From Alphaproteobacteria bacterium (GTDB lineage: Bacteria > Pseudomonadota > Alphaproteobacteria > Sphingomonadales > Sphingomonadaceae): a DNA stretch of 64,000 bases. Both the position numbers and the translations under genes were made by a program. The notes under the pieces are model-generated. The model was not told where the DNA came from, searched no databases, and saw only the letters and a list, made by a program, of their open reading frames with translations. Shown piece after piece: positions 1 through 7,299 of the stretch (the first letter of the stretch is position 1; every line of letters starts with the position of its first letter). The stretch lies in contig JAHJIJ010000030.1 of assembly GCA_018823325.1 (NCBI GenBank), forward strand, positions 310,001-374,000, given 5' to 3'.

Positions 1-1814
1 GCGACGGCAAAGTCGAGGGCGTGCGCCTCAAGGATGGGCGGGAGATCCCCGCCAGCCTCGTCGTCATGGCCGTCGGCATCCGCCCCTCGGTCGCACCGGC
101 GCGCGAGGCCGGTCTGGATGTCGGTCGCGGCATCAAGGTCGATGATCACATGGTCACGTCCGATCCGCATGTGCTCGCGGTCGGCGAATGCGTGGAGCAT
201 GATGGCCAGGTCTATGGCCTCGTCGCGCCCTTGTGGGACATGTGCCGCAGCCTGGCGGACGGGCTCACCGGTAAGGCGAACCCCTATCGTGGCTCGGTCA
301 CCTCCACCAAGCTCAAGGTCTCCGGAATCGACGTGTTTTCCGCCGGCGATTTCTCCGGCGCGGGCGCGGGCTGCGAGGACATCGTGCTGCGCGATGCCAG
401 CCGGGGCGTCTACAAGCGCCTTGTCCTGCAGGACGATCGCATCGTGGGCGCGGTGCTCTATGGCGATACGGGGGACGGCAGCTGGTATTTCGATCTGCTG
501 CGCAAGGGGGAGAGCGTTGCGGACCTGCGCGATGTGCTGATCTTTGGCCAGGCCTTCGCCTCCGGGGGTGGGCAGGCGGACCCTAAGGCGGCCGTTGCGG
601 CGCTCTCGGACGATGCCGAGATTTGCGGCTGCAACGGCGTGTCCAAGGGTCAGGTCGTCTCCTGCATCGTAAAGGGCGCGCACAGCCTCGATGCGGTGCG
701 CAGCACCTGCAAGGCCTCGGCAAGCTGCGGCTCCTGCACGGGCCTTGTCGAGACCCTGCTGGCGCTCACGCTGGGCGATGACGTCCAGTCCGGGCCGAAG
801 ACGATGTGCAAATGCACCAGCTTCACCCATGACGATGTGCGCCGGGAGATCGTCGCGCAGGGGATGAGGTCGATCCCCGAGGTGATGCAGACGCTGCACT
901 GGTCGACGCCCGATGGCTGCTCGTCCTGCCGGCCGGCGCTCAATTATTATCTGCTCTGCGCGCTGCCCGGCGACTATGTCGACGATCAGCAGAGCCGCTT
1001 CGTCAATGAGCGCCTCCATGCCAACATCCAGAAGGACGGCACCTACTCCGTTGTGCCGCGCATGTGGGGCGGCCTCACCAATCCGCGCGAGCTGCGCGCC
1101 ATCGCGGACGTGGTCGAGAAATATGATGCGCCGATGGTGAAGGTCACCGGCGGTCAGCGGCTCGACATCTTCGGCATCAAGAAGGAGGATTTGCCCGCCG
1201 TCTGGGCCGATCTCAACGCCGCCGGCATGGTCTCCGGCCACGCTTATGGCAAAGCACTCCGCACCGTGAAGACCTGCGTGGGCAGCGAATGGTGCCGCTT
1301 CGGCACGCAGGATTCCACCGGGCTCGGCGTGCGGCTGGAGAAGATGAGCTGGGGCTCGTGGATGCCCCACAAGTTCAAGATCGCCGTCTCCGGCTGTCCC
1401 CGCAATTGCGCGGAAGCGACCATCAAGGACTTCGGCGTCGTCTGCGTGGACTCAGGCTATGAGCTGCACGTTGCCGGCAATGGCGGCATCCATGTCCGCG
1501 CCACGGACCTGCTGTGCCGCGTCTCCACCGAACAGCAAGTGCTCGATTATTGCGCAGCCTACATCCAGCTCTACCGGGAGGAAGCCCGCTATCTGGAGCG
1601 GACCGCGCCTTGGGTCGAGCGCGTCGGCATCGACTATGTGAGGCAGCGCATCGTCGAGGACGAGGTCGACCGCGAGGCACTGTGCGCGCGCTTCCTCTAT
1701 TCGCAAAGCTTCAGTCAGGACGATCCCTGGGCGCAGCGCGCCGAGGGCGGCGAGCACGAGCAGCACGCGCACATGGCGCAATTCAAACCCGTCAAAGCGG
1801 AGGAAATGGCATGA
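1..1814 (+). CDS. nirB: Nitrite reductase [NAD(P)H] large subunit, 5' truncated by window edge
   Basis: Cytoplasmic assimilatory reduction of nitrite to ammonium with NAD(P)H, using FAD, Fe-S clusters and siroheme. The reading frame is open from base 3, so the N-terminal FAD/NAD part lies outside the window. The visible part starts in the pyridine-nucleotide oxidoreductase domain. It continues with a BFD-like [2Fe-2S] domain (ICGCNGVSKG, then SASCGSC), a second Cys-rich segment (CKCTSF, CSSCRP), and the sirohaem/4Fe-4S half carrying TCVGSEWC and SGCPRNC, the four cluster cysteines. The stop codon overlaps the nirD start as ATGA, which indicates translational coupling. Downstream nasA and the SUMT gene complete a nitrate-to-ammonium unit with its own sirohaem supply. 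Family assignment is secure; only the missing 5' end is uncertain. Confidence 0.95.
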   Translation, partial: DGKVEGVRLKDGREIPASLVVMAVGIRPSVAPAREAGLDVGRGIKVDDHMVTSDPHVLAVGECVEHDGQVYGLVAPLWDMCRSLADGLTGKANPYRGSVTSTKLKVSGIDVFSAGDFSGAGAGCEDIVLRDASRGVYKRLVLQDDRIVGAVLYGDTGDGSWYFDLLRKGESVADLRDVLIFGQAFASGGGQADPKAAVAALSDDAEICGCNGVSKGQVVSCIVKGAHSLDAVRSTCKASASCGSCTGLVETLLALTLGDDVQSGPKTMCKCTSFTHDDVRREIVAQGMRSIPEVMQTLHWSTPDGCSSCRPALNYYLLCALPGDYVDDQQSRFVNERLHANIQKDGTYSVVPRMWGGLTNPRELRAIADVVEKYDAPMVKVTGGQRLDIFGIKKEDLPAVWADLNAAGMVSGHAYGKALRTVKTCVGSEWCRFGTQDSTGLGVRLEKMSWGSWMPHKFKIAVSGCPRNCAEATIKDFGVVCVDSGYELHVAGNGGIHVRATDLLCRVSTEQQVLDYCAAYIQLYREEARYLERTAPWVERVGIDYVRQRIVEDEVDREALCARFLYSQSFSQDDPWAQRAEGGEHEQHAHMAQFKPVKAEEMA

Positions 1815-2149
1815 TTGGCGCGTGGCTCGACATCGGCTGGGTGAACGAAATCCCCGTGCGCGGCAGCCGCACCGTCACCGTGGATGGCGCCGGCGAAATC
1901 GCCGTCTTCCGCACCGGCGACGACAAGGTCTTCGCCCTACGCAACCGCTGCCCGCACAAGGGCGGGCCGCTGAGCCAGGGCATCGTCCATGGCCACAGCG
2001 TCGCCTGCCCCTTGCACAACTGGAACATCGCGCTCGCCACCGGCGAGGCGCAAGGCGAGGACAAGGGCTGCACGCCGACCATCCCTGTGAAGATCGACGG
2101 CGGCCGGGTGCTCATCTGCCGTACCGGCACGCTGCAGGCAGCGGCGTGA
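1811..2149 (+). CDS. nirD: Nitrite reductase small subunit, Rieske-type
   Basis: A 112-residue partner of NirB, starting at the ATG that overlaps the nirB stop. It has the Rieske ferredoxin fold with CPHKGG and, about 17 residues later, CPLHNW. This C-x-H ... C-x2-H set suggests a [2Fe-2S] cluster could be bound, whereas many NirD proteins have lost these ligands. The length is normal for the family. The small subunit is needed for NADH-dependent nitrite reduction in enteric bacteria. A longer upstream reading frame exists, but it lies inside nirB and is not a credible start. Confidence 0.93.
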   Translation: MIGAWLDIGWVNEIPVRGSRTVTVDGAGEIAVFRTGDDKVFALRNRCPHKGGPLSQGIVHGHSVACPLHNWNIALATGEAQGEDKGCTPTIPVKIDGGRVLICRTGTLQAAA

Positions 2150-2167
2150 GGGGGGCGACTTCTTCTC

Positions 2168-2262
2168 CCTCTCTCCTTCAGGGGAGAGGGCCGGGGAGAG
2201 GGGGAGCGCGCCGTTGATCGATAAGGCCCCTCTCCCAACCCTCTCCCCTGAAGGGGAGAGGG
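2168..2262. repeat. Long inverted repeat made of two facing hairpins (REP/BIME-like)
   Basis: Two arms of about 34 bases lie between nirD and nasA (roughly 2171-2204 and 2229-2262). Each is a near-exact reverse complement of the other, with about 24 bases between them. The right arm holds a hairpin at 2239-2262, an 11-bp stem of CCCTCTCCCCT with its complement around a 2-base loop. The left arm holds a similar, less perfect hairpin (CTCTCC, TTCA, GGGGAGAG). Similar CTCTCCCC/GGGGAGAG palindromes recur in many proteobacterial genomes. The element covers the only plausible nasA start codon, so it forms part of the nasA leader and N-terminus. Confidence 0.8.
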
Positions 2263-4865
2263 CTATAGTCCGCACCACCTGCGCTTATTGCGGCGTCGGC
2301 TGCGGCATTCTCGCAACGCCGACCGGGCCGCGCAGCATGGAGATCAAGGGCGACCCCGATCATCCCGCCAATCGCGGCCGCCTCTGCTCCAAGGGCACGC
2401 ACCTGGGCGAGACGGTTGGCCTTGAAGGCCGTCTGCTTCACCCGATGATCGGCGCCAAGCGGGCCGGCTGGGACAAGGCGCTCGACCTCGTTGCCCGCCG
2501 CTTTCGCGAGACGATTGCCCGCCACGGACCTGACAGCGTGGCCTTCTACGTCTCCGGCCAAATTCTCACCGAGGATTATTACGTCGCCAACAAGCTGATG
2601 AAGGGCTTCATCGGCTCGGCGAATATCGACACCAATTCACGGCTCTGCATGTCGAGCGCCGTCGCCGGCCATCAGCGCGCCTTTGGCGAGGATGTCGTCC
2701 CGGCTGATTATGACGATCTCGATGAGGCCGACCTAATCGTGCTCGTCGGCTCGAACACCGCATGGTGCCACCCCGTCGTCTATCAGCGCATCATGGCCGC
2801 CCGCGCGGAGCGTGGCACGAAGCTCGTCATCATCGATCCGCGCCGCACCGAGACGTGCGAGGACGCGGACCTGCATCTGGCGCTCAAGCCGGGCACGGAC
2901 GTGGCGTTGATGAACGGCCTGCTCGCCCATTGCCGCCGCGAGGGGCTGGTGGACGAGGCGTTTCTGGCCGATCACCTCTCCACGCCCGACGGCTTCTGGG
3001 AAGCGCTTGAGAGCGACCATGATCTGTGGAGCATCGCCAAGACTTGCGACCTGCCGCCCACCGATCTCCAGCGCTTCTATGATCTCTTTGCCGCGACCCC
3101 GCGCACCGTCACCATGTTCAGCCAGGGCATCAATCAGTCGATCCGCGGCACCGATCAGGTGAACGCGATCGTGAATGTCCATCTCGCCACGGGCCGCATC
3201 GGCAAGCCCGGCGCCGCGCCCTTCTCGATCACCGGACAGCCCAACGCCATGGGCGGGCGCGAGGTTGGCGGGCTGGCGACAACGCTTGCGGCGCATCGCG
3301 GCTTTGGCGAGCAGGATGTCGCCGAGGTTGGCCGCTTCTGGGCGGCGGAGCGCATGGCGACGAAACCGGGTCTCAAGGCAGTCGACATGTTCCGCGCCAT
3401 TGCCGAGGGGCGCATCAAGGCGGTCTGGGTGATGGCGACCAATCCCGCCGTCTCGCTGCCCGATGCGGCACGGGTGCGCGAGGCGCTGGCCGCCTGTCCC
3501 TTCGTCGTCGTGTCGGAGGTCATGGCCGATACCGATACCGCCCGCTTCGCGCATGTGCGCCTGCCCGCCGCGGCCTGGGGCGAGAAGGATGGCACAGTCA
3601 CCAACAGCGAGCGGCGGATCAGCCGCCAGCGCGCGGTGCTGCCGCTGCCGGGCGAAGCGAAGCCGGACTGGTGGATCATCAAGGAGGTCGGCCGCCGCAT
3701 GGGCTGGCGCACGGCGTTCGGCTATGCGCATCCGGCGGAAATCTGGCGCGAACATGCGCGCCTCACCACCTATCGCAACGAGGGCGCCCGCCTGCTCGAT
3801 CTGCGCGACAAGGTCACGCTCGGCAATGCGGATTATGAGGCGCTCGAGCCCTTCCAATGGGGCGGCAAGCCCTTTGCGGACGGCCGCTTCTCGACGCCGG
3901 ACGGCAAAGCGCGCTTGGTTCCGGTCGTCCAGCGCGAGGCCGAGGCGCAATTGCGTGACTGGCCGATGCTGCTCAACACCGGCCGCTATCGCGACCAGTG
4001 GCACACGATGACTCGCACGGGATTGAGTCCCAAGCTTGCCCGCCACCGGGAGGAGCCGCTGGTCGAGGTTCATCCTGCCGATGCTGCCGAACTGGGGCTG
4101 ACGGATCGCGCGCTGGCCCGCGTCGTGACACCGCAGGGCGAGAGCCTGTTCCGCGTCGCTCATATGCCCGGCCAGCGCCGCGGCGAGCTGTTCACGCCGA
4201 TCCACTGGACCGATTGCCAGTCCACCGGCGGGCGCACCGGCCTGCTGGCCCGCCCGCTGGTCGATCCGCACAGCGGCCAGCCGGGCTTCAAGATGACGCC
4301 CGCGCGCGTCAAGCCGGTCGCGGTCGCATGGCGCGGCTTCCTCATCTTGCATGGCCCGGCGACGGGGAGCCCCAAAGCACCGGACTGCCTGTGGGCCACG
4401 CGCATCGCCGTGCCGAACGGCGCGCTTTACGAACTGGCCGGGGAGGGCGATCCGGCCGCGCTGGACGCCGCACTGCCGCGCGGCGAACGCATTGAGGCCA
4501 GCGATCCCTCGCGCGGCACCCGCCGCGTTGCGATCCTGCAGGATGGACGCCTCGCGGCAATCCTGTTCGTCACCCGCACCGGCGATTTGCCCGCGCGGGA
4601 CTGGCTCATCAGCCAGCTTGCCCAGCCGCAGGGGCCGCAGGTGCTCGCCGGGCGCGCACCGGGCGCGCAAGTCGATGTCGGCCCGATCATCTGCGCCTGC
4701 TTCGGCATTGGTCTCAATTCCATCGTGGCCGCCATCCGCCAGCAGGACCGCGTCGATGTCGCCGCCGTCGGCTCGGCGCTGGGCGCGGGCACCAATTGCG
4801 GCTCCTGCCGTCCCGCCATCGCGCAGATCATCGCTGCGGAAACGAAGGAGGCCGTCCATGGCTGA
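2214..4865 (+). CDS. nasA: Assimilatory nitrate reductase catalytic subunit
   Basis: Reduces nitrate to nitrite in the cytoplasm with Mo-bis-MGD and Fe-S clusters. The 883-residue protein opens with the [4Fe-4S] motif TTCAYCGVGCG and a later RLCSKG. The molybdopterin oxidoreductase core follows, then the dinucleotide-binding domain near residues 580-700. The C-terminus is a BFD-like [2Fe-2S] domain (CACFGIG ... GTNCGSC), as in NasA/NarB types that take electrons inside the polypeptide or from a small reductase. No ATG, GTG or TTG precedes TTG 2214 in frame, and the next ATG (2338) would remove cluster cysteines, so TTG inside the inverted repeat is taken as the start. It overlaps the next gene by 8 bases. 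Confidence 0.93.
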   Translation: MIDKAPLPTLSPEGERAIVRTTCAYCGVGCGILATPTGPRSMEIKGDPDHPANRGRLCSKGTHLGETVGLEGRLLHPMIGAKRAGWDKALDLVARRFRETIARHGPDSVAFYVSGQILTEDYYVANKLMKGFIGSANIDTNSRLCMSSAVAGHQRAFGEDVVPADYDDLDEADLIVLVGSNTAWCHPVVYQRIMAARAERGTKLVIIDPRRTETCEDADLHLALKPGTDVALMNGLLAHCRREGLVDEAFLADHLSTPDGFWEALESDHDLWSIAKTCDLPPTDLQRFYDLFAATPRTVTMFSQGINQSIRGTDQVNAIVNVHLATGRIGKPGAAPFSITGQPNAMGGREVGGLATTLAAHRGFGEQDVAEVGRFWAAERMATKPGLKAVDMFRAIAEGRIKAVWVMATNPAVSLPDAARVREALAACPFVVVSEVMADTDTARFAHVRLPAAAWGEKDGTVTNSERRISRQRAVLPLPGEAKPDWWIIKEVGRRMGWRTAFGYAHPAEIWREHARLTTYRNEGARLLDLRDKVTLGNADYEALEPFQWGGKPFADGRFSTPDGKARLVPVVQREAEAQLRDWPMLLNTGRYRDQWHTMTRTGLSPKLARHREEPLVEVHPADAAELGLTDRALARVVTPQGESLFRVAHMPGQRRGELFTPIHWTDCQSTGGRTGLLARPLVDPHSGQPGFKMTPARVKPVAVAWRGFLILHGPATGSPKAPDCLWATRIAVPNGALYELAGEGDPAALDAALPRGERIEASDPSRGTRRVAILQDGRLAAILFVTRTGDLPARDWLISQLAQPQGPQVLAGRAPGAQVDVGPIICACFGIGLNSIVAAIRQQDRVDVAAVGSALGAGTNCGSCRPAIAQIIAAETKEAVHG

Positions 4866-5661
4866 AGCATTTGCACCGGGCACTGTCTGGCTCGTCGGAG
4901 CGGGGCCGGGCGACCCCGATCTGCTCACGCGCAAGGCCGTGCGGCTGCTCGAACAAGCGGACGTGGTGTTCTACGATGCGCTTGCCGCGCGCGATATTCT
5001 CGATCTTGCCCCGCAGGCCGAACATGTCAGCGTCGGCAAGCGCTCGGGCCGCCACAGCAAGGATCAGGCGACGATCGACCAGTTGATCGTCGCGGCGGCG
5101 CTTGCCGGGCGCCGGGTGCTGCGCCTGAAAGGCGGCGATCCCTCGATCTTTGGCCGTTCGATCGAGGAGTTGGTGGCCTGCGCGGCGCACGGCATTCCGG
5201 TCCACATCTGCCCCGGCATCACCGCCGCGAGCGCCGCCGCCGCGAGCGGCCTCGTCTCGCTCACCCTGCGCGGCGCGGCACGGCAGCTCACCTTCCTGAC
5301 CGCGCACGCGCGGGGCGACGAGCCGCTCGATGTCGACTGGTCACGCCTGGCGTCGCCCGACGCCACGCTCGCCATCTACATGGGCCGCGCCGCCGCGCCC
5401 GAGGTCGCGCGCCAGCTCATCGGTGCCGGCCTGCGCCCGGACACGCCGGTAATGGTCGCGGTCAACGTCTCTCGGCCGGACGAACGCCTGCTGCGCGGGC
5501 GGCTCGACGCGCTCGCCTTTCTGGTGCGCACCATCGGCCAGGACGATCCCACCTTGCTGCTGATCGGAGAGGCGCTCGCTGGTCATGCAATCTCCCGGAT
5601 GGCCACAGTCGCCTGCGATCAGGTTCATCAGGATGCTGCCCTGGCTTCGGGTACCAGATAG
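4858..5661 (+). CDS. cobA: Uroporphyrinogen-III C-methyltransferase (SUMT)
   Basis: Transfers two methyl groups from SAM to uroporphyrinogen III to give precorrin-2, the first step toward the sirohaem needed by NirB. The 267-residue protein has the SUMT signatures VGAGPGDPDLLT near the N-terminus, GKRSGRH, LKGGDPSIFGR and CPGITAASAAAA. It lacks the N-terminal CysG dehydrogenase/ferrochelatase domain, so it is the stand-alone methyltransferase. The ATG at 4858 sits inside the end of nasA (8-base overlap). An in-frame extension upstream would lie wholly within nasA and was rejected. Position in the nitrate operon supports a sirohaem rather than cobalamin role. Confidence 0.93.
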   Translation: MAEAFAPGTVWLVGAGPGDPDLLTRKAVRLLEQADVVFYDALAARDILDLAPQAEHVSVGKRSGRHSKDQATIDQLIVAAALAGRRVLRLKGGDPSIFGRSIEELVACAAHGIPVHICPGITAASAAAASGLVSLTLRGAARQLTFLTAHARGDEPLDVDWSRLASPDATLAIYMGRAAAPEVARQLIGAGLRPDTPVMVAVNVSRPDERLLRGRLDALAFLVRTIGQDDPTLLLIGEALAGHAISRMATVACDQVHQDAALASGTR

Positions 5662-5755
5662 CCGGCAGTCATCAGGCTCCGCCCGACACGGGCGGGATGT
5701 CGCCGGTTTGTAAAGTTTCGAGACTATCCGCCCGCTCAATACACTGGAGTGTGCG

Positions 5756-6328
5756 TTGAGTTGGCTGCGTGACATCGATCGCTGGTTCATGGTTGAGGTG
5801 CTGCCTCATGCCGCAGCCTATCGCGCCAGGGCCGCGCATTTCTGCGGCCGCGACGATGCAGAAGATCTGGTGCAGGAGGCCTATGCGCGTGTGCTCGGCA
5901 CATCCGATTATCGTGCGATTGCAGCCCCGCGCAGCTTTGTGCTGACCATTGTTCACAATCTCGCGCTTGAACGCTTGCGGCGGGCAAATGTGGTCCGGAT
6001 CGACTTTCTGGCCTCCATGGGCGTGCTGGATATCGCCGACGGCGCTCCGGACGCGTTTGCCATCGCGGCGGGCCGCTCTGACTTGCAGCAAATGTTACAA
6101 CTGATCAATGCGCTGCCACCGCAATGCGCCCGCGTTGTGCATATGCGCAAGATCCAGGGGATGCCCCCTGCGGCCATCTCGGAAGCTCTTTCAATATCCG
6201 TCTCGACCGTGGAAAAACATCTCGCTAAGGGTCTTGCCCTCATCACGAAGGCCCGGCGCGACATTGAAGCCAAGGTGGAGGATTTTTGCCCGGCAACCAC
6301 AACATCTCTAAGCCAGACGCTGACCTGA
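5756..6328 (+). CDS. ECF sigma factor, FecI-like
   Basis: A 190-residue extracytoplasmic-function sigma factor. The sigma-70 region 2 is recognisable in DDAEDLVQEAYARVL, and region 4 in AISEALSISVSTVEKHLAKG. It would direct RNA polymerase to the promoter of the TonB receptor downstream once its FecR partner receives a surface signal. TTG 5756 is chosen as start because GGAG lies about 6 bases upstream and no ATG or GTG fits the frame better. The 3' end overlaps the FecR gene by 43 bases. The FecI-FecR-receptor order is the usual cell-surface signalling arrangement in sphingomonads and pseudomonads. Confidence 0.9.
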   Translation: MSWLRDIDRWFMVEVLPHAAAYRARAAHFCGRDDAEDLVQEAYARVLGTSDYRAIAAPRSFVLTIVHNLALERLRRANVVRIDFLASMGVLDIADGAPDAFAIAAGRSDLQQMLQLINALPPQCARVVHMRKIQGMPPAAISEALSISVSTVEKHLAKGLALITKARRDIEAKVEDFCPATTTSLSQTLT

Positions 6329-7221
6329 CCGAGGTAGCAGCCGGTTGGTTGGCTGCGCTCGATTCGGGCTCGGCTGACATGGAGGCCTTCGAGGCGTGGC
6401 GGAATTCGGATGTTCGTAGTGCGGTCGCCTTTGCCGAGGTGGCTAGCACCTGGCGAGACATGGACAGTCTGCGCCTCGCGCAGGGTGACATGCAGGTCGA
6501 GACGCCAGCAGTGGAACAGCCCAGCCGCCGGTACGTTATTCGCGCCGCGGCTTCTATTGCGGCGACGGTGATCGCCGGCAGCGGTATTGCATACAACGCC
6601 TATGCGCGGGATACGGCCAGCACGGACATGGGCGAACGGCGCACCGTTTCCGTGGACGACGGATTGGCGGTCGATCTCAATACCGACAGCTGCATCCATT
6701 GGAGAACGGGGCAGCCCACCCGGCTCTGGCTGGAGCGCGGTGAAGTGGCGATCCGCCTCGCCGCTGCGCAGAAGGCCGAATTGCGGACGCCGGGCGGCAC
6801 GTTTCAGCTGATGCCGGGCATCTACAATGCGCGCCTGCGCGACGCGAGTTGCGAGCTGGCCGTCGTGAAGGGCAGCATTTCCGGTGCTGGAGCCGTTCAC
6901 ATTGGCCAGGGAGAAATCGCGCTTGCCACCGCCGGGCGCATCGCGCCGCGATCGCGCGAGGAGGCAGATATCGATCGGGTGACGGCTTGGCAGCGCGACA
7001 CGCTGGTCCTGAACGGCGAAAGCCTCGACTATGCGTTGGCAGAGATAAACCGCTATCTGCCGAACAAGATCGTCATTGGCGACCCCGCTCTATCGCGGAT
7101 CCGGCTGGGCGGCACCTTCGCCACGACGAACCCCGAGGAATTTCTGGACGCGCTGCGGACATCCTTCGGGATCAGGGCCACGCCCAGCAATCACGGCGGC
7201 ATCATTCTCACCCGCCCCTGA
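6286..7221 (+). CDS. FecR family anti-sigma/sigma-regulator, inner membrane
   Basis: A 311-residue single-pass regulator. The N-terminal cytoplasmic part (DUF4880-like, AAGWLAALDSGSADMEAF) binds the sigma factor. One hydrophobic segment near residues 84-100 (RAAASIAATVIAGSGIAYNA) crosses the membrane. The periplasmic FecR domain follows (RRTVSVDDGLAVDLNTDS, then RLWLERGEVAIRL). The C-terminal stretch (LDYALAEINRYLP) resembles the STN-contacting region. TTG 6286 has GGAG 5 bases upstream and lies inside the sigma gene. It would pass the state of the receptor encoded next to the sigma factor. Confidence 0.9.
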   Translation: MPGNHNISKPDADLTEVAAGWLAALDSGSADMEAFEAWRNSDVRSAVAFAEVASTWRDMDSLRLAQGDMQVETPAVEQPSRRYVIRAAASIAATVIAGSGIAYNAYARDTASTDMGERRTVSVDDGLAVDLNTDSCIHWRTGQPTRLWLERGEVAIRLAAAQKAELRTPGGTFQLMPGIYNARLRDASCELAVVKGSISGAGAVHIGQGEIALATAGRIAPRSREEADIDRVTAWQRDTLVLNGESLDYALAEINRYLPNKIVIGDPALSRIRLGGTFATTNPEEFLDALRTSFGIRATPSNHGGIILTRP

Positions 7222-7299
7222 TTTTTTTGCAGGTCGAGTAGCGGATCGGCGGCGCTCATCCATCCATGCCCCGACACGTTCATCCACACGGGGACAATC

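Noticed and set aside
2733..4934. 733-codon minus-strand open frame
   Set aside because: Exactly antisense to nasA, Arg/Ala/Gly-rich, no recognisable domain; a GC-driven shadow.
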